From the NCBI RefSeq assembly GCF_002632585.1, contig NZ_NIBV01000002.1, forward strand, positions 1,224,613 through 1,288,612: 64,000 nt of DNA. The letters are read 5' to 3'. The translations under genes were made by a program, and so were the position numbers. Source of the DNA: Xenorhabdus szentirmaii DSM 16338. Its GTDB lineage: Bacteria; Pseudomonadota; Gammaproteobacteria; Enterobacterales; Enterobacteriaceae. Under the pieces are notes generated by a model. The model worked only from the letters and a program-made list of their open reading frames with translations. It had not been told where the DNA came from and did not search any database. Shown here piece after piece: positions 28,096 through 35,425 of the stretch (positions are counted from its first letter, which is position 1; each line of letters begins with the position of its first letter).

Positions 28096-30098
28096 AGTGA
28101 TACGCTCACATCCAGCCCGACATTCAAGCCCTTGCTGCCCATATTCAGCGTGCTGTTTCCTTGCTGGAAAGCAGAAATACGGTACTTTTTGTTGCCCAGA
28201 TTTTCGCCATACAGTCTGATGTTGACACCATGGGACATTTCTAAACTTAATGAAGCGTCATAAAGGGTATATGCCCCTTGCTCAAGCGTGTTTGCCTCAT
28301 TGAAGTAACTCTTGGAGTAATGGCGGGCACCGGCATTAACATAGAGATTTCCCGGCAAAATTGTCTGATTGACAAGATAGTCAACACTGGCATTTAGCAT
28401 GACATTGGGTGCATAAGGCAGACGCTTACCGTTGTAGCTGATGCCTGTTGTCGTATCAGTTGCATCCGTGAAGTTTGACTTGCCGATGCTTCCGCCAAGG
28501 GACAGTGCAAGCCCTTGCAATGGCTTGATCTGACTGCTCAGCTCGAGGCCTTTGCTTTCGGCCTTTCCTGCATTACGAATGGCTTGCATACCAACAGGGC
28601 CAACATAGATTTGCTTGTCTTTTGAACGGATATAATAAACAGCACCGTTTAATGTCATTGCATCTTCAAAGAATGAGGTATGCCAGCCAAGTTCATAATT
28701 ATCGGAGAATTCAGTACGGTAAGATTTTCTGTCTTCAACGGAGGAGACAATATGATTGAAACCGCCGGGCTTGTAGCCTTTGGTCGAGGAAACATAGAAA
28801 CGGGTATCAGGAGTCAATTGCCAGCCAAGAGCCGCTTTAGGCACAAACTCATTGTTGGAAACCTGATTGGTAAAAGCAGGGACAGCCATCATCCCGGAAC
28901 GGCCGGCATAAGCTATCTGTGATTTTTCATGGGACAGGCGCCCGCCGAGCGTCAGATCCCATTGAGAAAACATCGGGAATTTAACTTCACCAAACAGTGC
29001 CAGCGATTTGGTTTTAATGGTATTCAGGGAATCAGAGTAGTAACCGGGGTAAGCACCGACCAGATGTTTATTGCTTTCATCAGATAACCAGCCACCGAGG
29101 ATCGTCGTTATGCCATTTGAATAGGCAGAATTTAAGCGCAGCTCTTGAGTGGTGGCGTGGTGAGTCTCTTTCCATTTACCCCCGATGAAATCACGGAAAA
29201 TATTGCGGTCCTGATAGGATGTGATGCTGGTTAATGCACTGCTGCCGAAATCATATTCAGCCTTGAGGGCATAACTGTTGACTCGTCGCGTCAAATCAGG
29301 GATAGGGCCGTTATATTCTTTCCGGCGAAGTTGTTCGTCAGTTAAATAAAGCTCTTCATGTGACTTGAGCTCTTCATGAGCAAAACTGAGTTCAGCATTG
29401 AAAGGGGACTCTTCCGGCGCAAATGTCAGTTTCCCTTTACCGAGCCAGGTTTTGCTGGAATCAATATTTTTCTCCCCGCGATTCGGGCTGTCAATGTGTC
29501 CGGATTCGTTTACCCAGCGCAGGCTTGCACTGCCATAAAGCATATCTTCAATAAGAGGTATTGATCCGCTGAAAGAACCCGATTTTTCCAATCCGGAGTA
29601 ATTACCCGAAAGGTGAAGCAAAGGAGCTTCTTTTGGAGAGCGGGTGATAATATTGATCACGCCTGCCTGCGCGTTTCCGCCGTACAACGTTCCTTGAGGG
29701 CCACGTAACAGCTCCACACGTTCTATATTGATTAATTCTTGTGTCAGAAATTGGTGATCCTGAGGAACGCCATCAACATAAATTTGGATGGAAGGCGAAT
29801 AATAATCGGGTGAGCTGATCCCACGAATAGTGGTTGCCGAATAAACCCGGTTGCCGCGAGCACGGATCTGTAACCCCGGAAAAGCGCGTTCGAGGTCTTG
29901 TACCTGAGTAATACCCGCTTGCTCAAGTTCCTCGCCGGTTTTAACCAAAATGCTGCCGTTAACCTTATTTAATGCTTCTTCTCGCTTATTGGCTGTGACA
30001 ATCAAAATATCATCGTTGCTTTCAGGAGAAGGTGCTGCCCAAGCCACAGGTGAAATCAAACAACACACAACAGATGCTTTAGCATATCTTTTTTTCAT
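28092..30098 (-). CDS. fyuA: TonB-dependent ferric siderophore receptor, FyuA-like
   Basis: A 668-residue outer membrane receptor, very near the length of FyuA (673). It starts with a signal peptide (MKKRYAKASVVCCLISPVAWA, cleavage after AWA). Next come a TonB-box-like DDILIVTA, a plug domain (ERVELLRGPQGTLYGGNAQAG) and a beta-barrel ending in an aromatic-poor VSL rather than the usual terminal F. It is the first gene of the minus-strand operon, and a Fur box lies about 130 nt upstream. It would import the ferric form of the siderophore made by the downstream genes. Confidence 0.93.
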   Translation of the reverse strand: MKKRYAKASVVCCLISPVAWAAPSPESNDDILIVTANKREEALNKVNGSILVKTGEELEQAGITQVQDLERAFPGLQIRARGNRVYSATTIRGISSPDYYSPSIQIYVDGVPQDHQFLTQELINIERVELLRGPQGTLYGGNAQAGVINIITRSPKEAPLLHLSGNYSGLEKSGSFSGSIPLIEDMLYGSASLRWVNESGHIDSPNRGEKNIDSSKTWLGKGKLTFAPEESPFNAELSFAHEELKSHEELYLTDEQLRRKEYNGPIPDLTRRVNSYALKAEYDFGSSALTSITSYQDRNIFRDFIGGKWKETHHATTQELRLNSAYSNGITTILGGWLSDESNKHLVGAYPGYYSDSLNTIKTKSLALFGEVKFPMFSQWDLTLGGRLSHEKSQIAYAGRSGMMAVPAFTNQVSNNEFVPKAALGWQLTPDTRFYVSSTKGYKPGGFNHIVSSVEDRKSYRTEFSDNYELGWHTSFFEDAMTLNGAVYYIRSKDKQIYVGPVGMQAIRNAGKAESKGLELSSQIKPLQGLALSLGGSIGKSNFTDATDTTTGISYNGKRLPYAPNVMLNASVDYLVNQTILPGNLYVNAGARHYSKSYFNEANTLEQGAYTLYDASLSLEMSHGVNIRLYGENLGNKKYRISAFQQGNSTLNMGSKGLNVGLDVSVSL

Positions 30099-30227
30099 AG
30101 AATTACTCTTCGACGCTCTTTTAAATTTTATTTCACAGGGAGATAAACGAAAACGTGAAGGAGATTAGCGGGGCTCAAAAAGAATAACTAACGGGATAGG
30201 GACAAAAGTAGCGCATTACGTACTATT

Positions 30228-30246
30228 GATAATGATTATCATTAGT
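30228..30246. promoter_or_regulatory. Fur box between receptor and AraC regulator genes
   Basis: The sequence GATAATGATTATCATTAGT matches the classical 19-bp Fur consensus (GATAATGATAATCATTATC) at 16 of 19 positions and holds the full ATGATTATCAT palindrome. It sits in the divergent intergenic region, 130 nt before the receptor start and 135 nt before the regulator start, so Fur with iron could silence both directions. The rest of 30099-30380 is AT-rich promoter DNA with no gene. Confidence 0.88.
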
Positions 30247-30380
30247 GTTAGATTGCTAAAAATTAACAGCATGTATATATATTAAATAAAATAATAACGT
30301 CTTTATCATATATAGTGTGTTGTTCTGCCATGGAAATGGCTTTTTAAATGGTATTTTGAGTTGAATTTACAGGGGATCTT

Positions 30381-31376
30381 ATGGAGACGATCTATAGTGA
30401 GAAATTAAGAGTTTTCACTACTGACCATTTCAATCACACGAACTCACGGATGGGGGAGGATAACACAAACCCTTCAATACAAACTGAGGAGTTATCTGAC
30501 GGCATTCACATCAATCGGAGCCGTTTCGAACTCAATCAGGATTTCACCGAATATTGCGAAGGGCCACCAACCGTATCAATTGCCTTTATTTTAAGCGGAA
30601 AAGGGAAGATGGCAATTGAGAAAGGTGAAATTTTGGATATTAATCCAGGAACAATGTTATTTTTTTACTCGCCTAAAATAACGCGCGGCATGAACTTATT
30701 TGGTTGTGGAGAATGGCATATCCTTGATATTCGATTCTCTCTGAACGAAATAAAAGCTCAGGAATTGCCCTGTTTTACCCAATTAACGGCAGGTTTTGAA
30801 AAAAACGCGGGTTACAGTGATGTATTAATGATGGCTCGTCCCATTTATCCGCAATTTATGCAGATAGTTAACCAAATAGAAGAGTGCCAATTAAATGGCA
30901 ACATCAGGAAGATGTATTTAAAAGCAAAAGCGTTAGAGATCCTCGCTTGTATGATCGCGCAGATTTATGAGTGCCAATATAACGCCATTAATGGTTTACA
31001 GCGTCGTGCTGTTTATAACGCAATAAAAATAATTAACAGCGACTATCATTACCCTTGGACAATCAAATCGCTATCAAAAGCCGTGGGATTGAATGAGCGG
31101 AAATTAAAAGAAGGATTCCGGGCAGTTGCTTTTCACACTTTCCATCAATACTTAGAAAACGTTCGTATGACGGCGGCAGAAAAGTTGCTGAAAAAAGGAA
31201 TGAGTGTTATTGAGGTGGCAGTAGCGGTAGGTTACTCCAGCCCAAGCCACTTTTCTAAACGTTTCCGGAATCATTATTTGGTCAACCCGAAAGCATGGCA
31301 GGTAAAGTATGCCGTGAATCATGTTATGCCGGTAGAATTGCGCATAACAAAAAACCAAAAGAAGTTGCTGACATAA
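30381..31376 (+). CDS. ybtA: AraC-family siderophore regulator, YbtA-like
   Basis: A 331-residue protein with an N-terminal sensing domain and a C-terminal AraC double helix-turn-helix of about 100 residues (LSKAVGLNERKLKEGFR and VAVAVGYSSPSHFSKRF). YbtA and PchR of this family bind their siderophore and activate the receptor and synthesis genes. The gene is divergent from the receptor operon across the Fur box. An AGGGGA ribosome site precedes the ATG. Confidence 0.9.
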   Translation: METIYSEKLRVFTTDHFNHTNSRMGEDNTNPSIQTEELSDGIHINRSRFELNQDFTEYCEGPPTVSIAFILSGKGKMAIEKGEILDINPGTMLFFYSPKITRGMNLFGCGEWHILDIRFSLNEIKAQELPCFTQLTAGFEKNAGYSDVLMMARPIYPQFMQIVNQIEECQLNGNIRKMYLKAKALEILACMIAQIYECQYNAINGLQRRAVYNAIKIINSDYHYPWTIKSLSKAVGLNERKLKEGFRAVAFHTFHQYLENVRMTAAEKLLKKGMSVIEVAVAVGYSSPSHFSKRFRNHYLVNPKAWQVKYAVNHVMPVELRITKNQKKLLT

Positions 31377-32041
31377 CGTGAGTTAATCAACCTGAATTTC
31401 GTTTAAGAAAGGAAAGAAAAAAACTAAATGCCTGAGGCACGATCAATCTTTTTGCTTAGAAAACAAAATAGTAAGAATCCTCAGGCTGTGACAGCCTTAG
31501 AAGAATTTCTGTGCTGCATCGATGGTTTTTGCTAGAAAAATTATTCCTTCTAGAACCACAAGTTACTGAGAATAATTTGCTTAAGCGTTATCAATCATGC
31601 CTATGTTTCTTGCAAATTGAGGTGATTAAATAAAGCTGGGGTCTGGCTGCCAGCATGACTTTCACAATATGACTGGATCTGAACGATTGTTTTAATTTGC
31701 TTTTAGGCAAGAATGGATTAGTGTTCTGTCTAACTTAGGCGGGGTTTTGGACTAGAGGCGCTTTGGACTGAAAAGTCCTTTAATTGAATTTGAAACTTGC
31801 TATTTTTTGTTTTTAACATATCATTTTTACTAACTTATCTGTAATAAAAAAACATATTGCATTTTTGTTGCTGTGAGGTTATTTTTTTCGTGGAAGTCTA
31901 GTGGCTTTTGTTATGAGCGCCTTGCTGACAAATTGCTTTATCAGTATTTATTTTTGAATTCTTTTAGTTTTGTTAATATTTTCATTGCTAATTATATCAA
32001 TAATGCTGACGTCGATATTTTGTTAAAGTTGAGGAGTTTTT
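31377..32041. other. 665-nt AT-rich gap between siderophore and phenazine regions
   Basis: No gene of normal size is visible. The gap holds a 35-codon ORF (31428-31535), an 8-bp inverted repeat GCCTGAGG (31430-31437) and CCTCAGGC (31479-31486), and beside it a compact hairpin AGGCTG-TGA-CAGCCT (31483-31497). That hairpin could stop transcription from the regulator gene but has no T run. The last 150 nt are very AT-rich and presumably carry the promoter of the VOC gene. The base composition drops here compared with the siderophore genes, so this is a likely junction between two separately acquired regions. Confidence 0.6.
31428..31535 (+). CDS. Small ORF of 35 codons after the AraC gene
   Basis: It starts MPEARSIFLL and is preceded by an AAGGAAAG purine run about 10 nt upstream. 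I recognise no family. It may be a remnant of a larger lost gene or chance; the overlapping inverted repeat argues against a strong coding constraint. Confidence 0.2.
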   Translation: MPEARSIFLLRKQNSKNPQAVTALEEFLCCIDGFC

Positions 32042-32431
32042 ATGAGTAGTGCGACTTCTGGTCCAATGGCGGCCAATTTGCAACTAGTTTATGTTTCTGA
32101 TGTTGAGCGCTCAACCACTTTCTACAAATCTCTATTCAAGACAGATCCTATTTTTATTACCCCGCGTTATGTGGCTTTTCGTGCCTCTTCTTCTGGTGAT
32201 GCTCTTTTTGCTCTTTGGTCTGGTGGTGAAACACCTGATCTGCAAGTTCAACGTTTTAATGAAATTGGTATCATGCTGCCAACAAGTGATGATGTTGAGC
32301 AACTATTCCAAGAATGGCAAGGTAATTCAGATATTGAAATTGTAAAAGAACTATATACAGAAGTATTTGGGCGAACCTTCCTTGTAAAAGATCCTGATGG
32401 TCACATTATTCGAGTTTGCCCGTTGGATTAA
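32042..32431 (+). CDS. VOC/glyoxalase-fold phenazine-binding resistance protein, EhpR-like
   Basis: A 129-residue protein of the glyoxalase/bleomycin-resistance fold. It starts with a beta-strand segment LQLVYVSDVERSTTFYKSLF and ends with the typical VKDPDGHIIRVCPLD. From memory, EhpR of Pantoea/Enterobacter agglomerans Eh1087 is a VOC protein of about this length that binds D-alanylgriseoluteic acid and its precursor and protects the producer. The position at the head of a griseoluteic-type cluster makes this the most likely role; the fold alone would not show it. A GAGGAG site lies 5 nt from the ATG. It has its own upstream AT-rich region and is separated from phzB by 434 nt, so it may be transcribed separately. 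Confidence 0.85.
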   Translation: MSSATSGPMAANLQLVYVSDVERSTTFYKSLFKTDPIFITPRYVAFRASSSGDALFALWSGGETPDLQVQRFNEIGIMLPTSDDVEQLFQEWQGNSDIEIVKELYTEVFGRTFLVKDPDGHIIRVCPLD

Positions 32432-32865
32432 TAAGATGTAGAAACTATTAGATATTCATCCGGGGTTCCGTATTGATTCGGGAATTTTGTTTAATCGGGA
32501 ATATCTACATGTCAGTAACAAATTTCTACTTTTGGGCTTCTTTGGAAAAGTGAATTTTTAAAAATTATTCATAGCGCCAAAGAAGCTTATATTAGTTCTA
32601 TCGTGAAAATATATTGTGTTACTGATTTTAATGACAAAGAATTTAATCAATCATTAATATTATAAAGTAATTCTGATTTATATTGTTTAATTATCTATTG
32701 TTGGTATTACAACAATTAAATTGTAAAGCAAAAAATTCAATGAAATCAATAAATACTCGACGGTATTAATTTTTCACCTATAAAAGGTTAAATAATATAT
32801 TATCTTCTGTTTTTAGTGGGAATAAAGAAAAACTATTTAAAAATAACTATTTCAATAGGTTTTTT
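32432..32865. other. 434-nt AT-rich leader region before phzB, with two inverted repeats
   Basis: No gene is seen. It carries TAGATATTC (32449-32457) paired with GAATATCTA (32499-32507), and a nested hairpin GCTTCTTTGG (32536-32545) with CCAAAGAAGC (32577-32586) whose loop contains TGAAT/ATTCA. The remainder (32590-32865) is very AT-rich and is the likely promoter and leader of the phzB-phzG-ehp genes. No phenazine-specific regulator gene is present nearby. Confidence 0.6.
32536..32586. repeat. Long nested hairpin in the phzB leader
   Basis: The arms GCTTCTTTGG and CCAAAGAAGC pair perfectly over 10 bp, with a second short pairing (TGAAT with ATTCA) inside. No T run follows, so it is not a standard terminator; attenuation, RNA stabilisation or the end of a small mobile element are all possible. 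Confidence 0.6.
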
Positions 32866-33351
32866 ATGACTAAACATAATGATAATTTTGATCAGCTTCG
32901 TGAAAAAAATCGTAAGACTGTAGAGAAATATTTAGAACTGACCAAAGGCGAAGCTCGCTTAAAAAGACATGAGCTTTTTGCGGAAGATGCGGAAGATGCA
33001 GAAGGCGGATTATGGACCACAGAAACAGGTGAGCCAATAGTTATACGTGGTATTGAGAACTTAGAGCGCCATGCTCACTGGTCACTTCAATGTTTTCCTG
33101 ATTGGGAGTGGTACAATATCAAAATCTTCACAACTGATGACCCTGATCATATTTGGGTTGAATGTGATGGTCACGGTATTATTCGCTTACCTAATTACCC
33201 TGAAAGTTACTATGAAAATCATTTTATTCATTCTTTCGAGTTACGTGATGGGCTAATCATACGTAACCGGGAATTCATGAATCCTATCAATCAACTTAAA
33301 GCCCTTGATATTGTTGTTACGAAAATAAATCGACAAGGTATACCTAGTTAA
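32866..33351 (+). CDS. phzB: Phenazine biosynthesis protein PhzB (PhzA/PhzB family)
   Basis: A 161-residue NTF2/SnoaL-fold protein. It matches the PhzA/PhzB family over its whole length, with signatures GLWTTETG, CFPDWEWYN, WVECDGHG, NHFIHSFEL and RNREFMNP. The family helps condense two aminoketone units made by PhzF into the tricyclic phenazine-1,6-dicarboxylate precursor. The conserved His and Ser of HAHWS and the Glu of NREF are kept, so the protein looks intact. Enterobacterial clusters carry a single copy, as here. An oddity is the 9-bp repeat giving AEDAEDAEGG where relatives have a shorter loop. The next intact gene is phzG; phzD, phzE and phzF, which should follow, are missing. Confidence 0.95.
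   Translation: MTKHNDNFDQLREKNRKTVEKYLELTKGEARLKRHELFAEDAEDAEGGLWTTETGEPIVIRGIENLERHAHWSLQCFPDWEWYNIKIFTTDDPDHIWVECDGHGIIRLPNYPESYYENHFIHSFELRDGLIIRNREFMNPINQLKALDIVVTKINRQGIPS
32980..33006 (+). repeat. phzB: 9-bp in-frame repeat inside phzB
   Basis: GCGGAAGAT occurs twice and GCAGAAGGC once, in frame, giving AED-AED-AEG just before the conserved GLWTT motif. It lengthens a surface loop relative to the PhzB sequences I remember. Confidence 0.75.
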
Positions 33352-33484
33352 TTGTTACTTAAAAATCATTTGGTAATAAGTATTTTATTCATCATTCAAT
33401 ATTCGTTTTTATGTTGTGGATGATTGGCGTTAAATTAACTTTCTGAATAAATAATTCAATTCAATAATTTAATAAAATAATAAA

Positions 33485-33648
33485 ATGAGCAGAAAATTAA
33501 AATATAAGTCTTATGATTTAGGCAATATTCGTATTCCTTCCCACCAACCGTTAAACCGGAAAATAAAAAAGGATCATGTGCATTATTAATTCATAATATG
33601 CAACGTTACTTTGTGCACGCTTTACTGGATAAACCGGCAAATTATTGA
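33485..33648 (+). pseudogene. phzD: Remnant of phzD (isochorismatase-like), 5' end only, frameshifted
   Basis: One frame opens at ATG 33485 (MSRKLKYKSY...) and stops at 33587. The adjacent frame, from 33577 to the TGA at 33646, reads CALLIHNMQRYF followed by VHALLDKP. The LLIHNMQRYF string matches the PhzD motif LLVHDMQRYF, whose Asp is the catalytic residue. Here the Asp is Asn, and a shift of frame lies 4 residues before the motif. The upstream part has the length and position expected of the PhzD N-terminus. About 50 of roughly 207 codons remain; the rest of phzD, all of phzE and all of phzF are gone, and phzG begins 57 nt later. It is exactly where phzD belongs, between phzB and phzG. Confidence 0.8.
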
Positions 33649-33705
33649 TGCGCTTTTTTAATCAATGTGCCCGCTCCGATTAAAGGGGATGAAAGAAAGA
33701 GAAAA

Positions 33706-34347
33706 ATGAAGAAACTCAAATCATTAACCGGACTGCTGGATGTGCCTTTTCCGCACTATGATAATCCGTCTCCCTCACCGGAGACAGTGATAAAAGCGTG
33801 GTTAGCACGGGCACGGAATGACGATGTCTGTGAGCACGATGCCTATACGCTGGCTACGCGCAATGCTGATGGTGATATTTCAATGTGCACGGTGTTTCCT
33901 GTCCGTTTTGATGGTGATGTCTTGTTATTTGCGACGCACCGCTCCAGTCGCAAAGGTCAGGATATTGACTCAACAGGCTCTGCCGGTTGCCATATCTATT
34001 GGCGTGAGCTGGGGCGCCGGTTAAGTCTTTCCGGGTCAGCGATATTGGCTTCTGATTTGGCTTCCGGTGAAGTGGCTGAGGCGGTTTGGTATGCACAGGA
34101 CCCTGCATATGATCCGGTGTCAACGGTGTCTTATCAAAGTACCCCACACACGAATATTCCGGCCTTATTCCATGAAGCCGCTAAATATGACGGGAAAAGT
34201 AAATTGCCGCGCCCTGAGCGTTTTGTTGTCTATCAGCTCATCATCGCGTGCTGTGAATTCTGGGCAGTCGATGCATTCCGTATGCATAAGAGACTGGTTT
34301 ATAAACGAACCGAAAAGGGATGGAAAAATGAACGATTACAGCCATGA
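33706..34347 (+). CDS. phzG: Phenazine biosynthesis FMN-dependent oxidase PhzG
   Basis: A 213-residue protein of the pyridoxamine-5'-phosphate oxidase fold. PhzG-type features are SLTGLLDVPFP near the start, THRSSRKGQDI, IYWRELGRRLSLSG, a late LPRPERFV and a C-terminal HKRLVY...LQP ending. PhzG oxidises the reduced phenazine dicarboxylate products. The length matches the family (about 214). I chose the ATG at 33706, with an AGAAAGAG site, over a GTG at 33667 that would add 13 Lys/Arg-rich residues not found in relatives. The end overlaps the next gene by 20 nt. Confidence 0.93.
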   Translation: MKKLKSLTGLLDVPFPHYDNPSPSPETVIKAWLARARNDDVCEHDAYTLATRNADGDISMCTVFPVRFDGDVLLFATHRSSRKGQDIDSTGSAGCHIYWRELGRRLSLSGSAILASDLASGEVAEAVWYAQDPAYDPVSTVSYQSTPHTNIPALFHEAAKYDGKSKLPRPERFVVYQLIIACCEFWAVDAFRMHKRLVYKRTEKGWKNERLQP

Positions 34348-35425
34348 AATTGAGCAGATAACGGCAGCGCAGGCCTGTCAGGATCCTAACCGTTTTGTTC
34401 AGGCTGTCATGAAATGGCATTTTTCTGAAGAAACGGGAACCGATTTTTGGCTGGCGATGCGTCAGGAATTGCCGTTTAACCCGTTGAGTGACATTAATAC
34501 ATTTGATGATTTGCGGAAATTCCCCGATATTTCGGCACGCCTTCGCACAACGCCGGTTCAGTCTCTTCAGCCACGGGGATTGCAGCATGATCGACAGGTT
34601 TCTGTGTATGAAAGTGGCGGAACAACCGGAACGCCAAAATATGTTGTCGCCTATGATGCCTGGATTGAAGCGCTGATTGACTGGCGCATGTCATCGTATA
34701 AAGATCGCCCGGGCAGGCCAACCGGCAATACACTGGCGGCCGTCCCTTCTGGGCCGCATCTCGTCGGGGCGATAAATAGAGTGCGTGCACAAAAGCTGGG
34801 TGGCCTTTGTTTTATGATTGATATTGACCCACGCTGGGTTAAGCGTTCAATCCGTGAAGGCAATATGGCTTATGCTCGCCGTTATTCTTCCCATCTGGCT
34901 GATCAAATTGAAAATACACTGCTTAATCAGGATATCCGTTTTCTTGTAACAACGCCGCCCATATTGCGTGAATTGGTGAAACGAACGGAGCTGGTTACGC
35001 ATATGAAACGTTCTTTAGCGCAAATTACATTAGGCGGAACAGAACTCAATCTGGATGAAGTGAAGTTTATTGCTCGTGAAATTCTGCCTGAATGTGAATT
35101 CAGTGCGAGCTACGGCAGCACTTCTGCATTAGGTGTATCACGGTCACGGCTGATTACGGCAGACAGTGTTCGGGTGGAATATAACAGCTTTGCGCCCTTT
35201 ATTACCTATGATGTGGTTGATCGCGATACGCAGGCAACGGTTGATTATGGTCAACGGGGAACTGTTGTCGTTTCTCACCTCAGCCGTTATGCCTTTTACC
35301 CCCGGATCTTGGAAAGAGACACGGCAATTCGCTTACCCGGGGGCGGGCAAATTGGGGACAATCTGGCAGATATTGCTGCTGAGGTAACGTTTAGTGGCCT
35401 TAAAGTCATTGAAGGGGTCTACTAA
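34328..35425 (+). CDS. ehpF: Phenazine carboxylate-adenylating enzyme, EhpF-like
   Basis: A 365-residue member of the ANL adenylating superfamily, shorter than usual. It has the phosphate loop ESGGTTGTPK and a SASYGSTSALG segment at the A5 position, but no full C-terminal swinging domain with the usual catalytic lysine. From memory, EhpF of the D-alanylgriseoluteic acid pathway is exactly such an atypical short ANL enzyme of about this length. It activates one carboxyl of phenazine-1,6-dicarboxylate for reduction. The start at 34328 (MNDYSHEIEQ) has a GGGATGG site and overlaps phzG; a longer frame to 34067 lies inside phzG. It is coupled to the next gene by TAATG. Confidence 0.85.
   Translation: MNDYSHEIEQITAAQACQDPNRFVQAVMKWHFSEETGTDFWLAMRQELPFNPLSDINTFDDLRKFPDISARLRTTPVQSLQPRGLQHDRQVSVYESGGTTGTPKYVVAYDAWIEALIDWRMSSYKDRPGRPTGNTLAAVPSGPHLVGAINRVRAQKLGGLCFMIDIDPRWVKRSIREGNMAYARRYSSHLADQIENTLLNQDIRFLVTTPPILRELVKRTELVTHMKRSLAQITLGGTELNLDEVKFIAREILPECEFSASYGSTSALGVSRSRLITADSVRVEYNSFAPFITYDVVDRDTQATVDYGQRGTVVVSHLSRYAFYPRILERDTAIRLPGGGQIGDNLADIAAEVTFSGLKVIEGVY

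Noticed and set aside
31791..31810. Mini hairpin GGACT-GAAA-AGTCC near 31767-31780 as a terminator
   Set aside because: A 5-bp stem in AT-rich DNA far from any stop codon is not convincing.
33667..33705. GTG start for PhzG
   Set aside because: It adds a basic stretch not seen in the family, and the ATG at 33706 has a suitable ribosome site.
34067..34327. Longer N-terminus for the EhpF-like protein
   Set aside because: It overlaps phzG in another frame and reads as low-quality sequence; the ATG at 34328 gives the normal family length.
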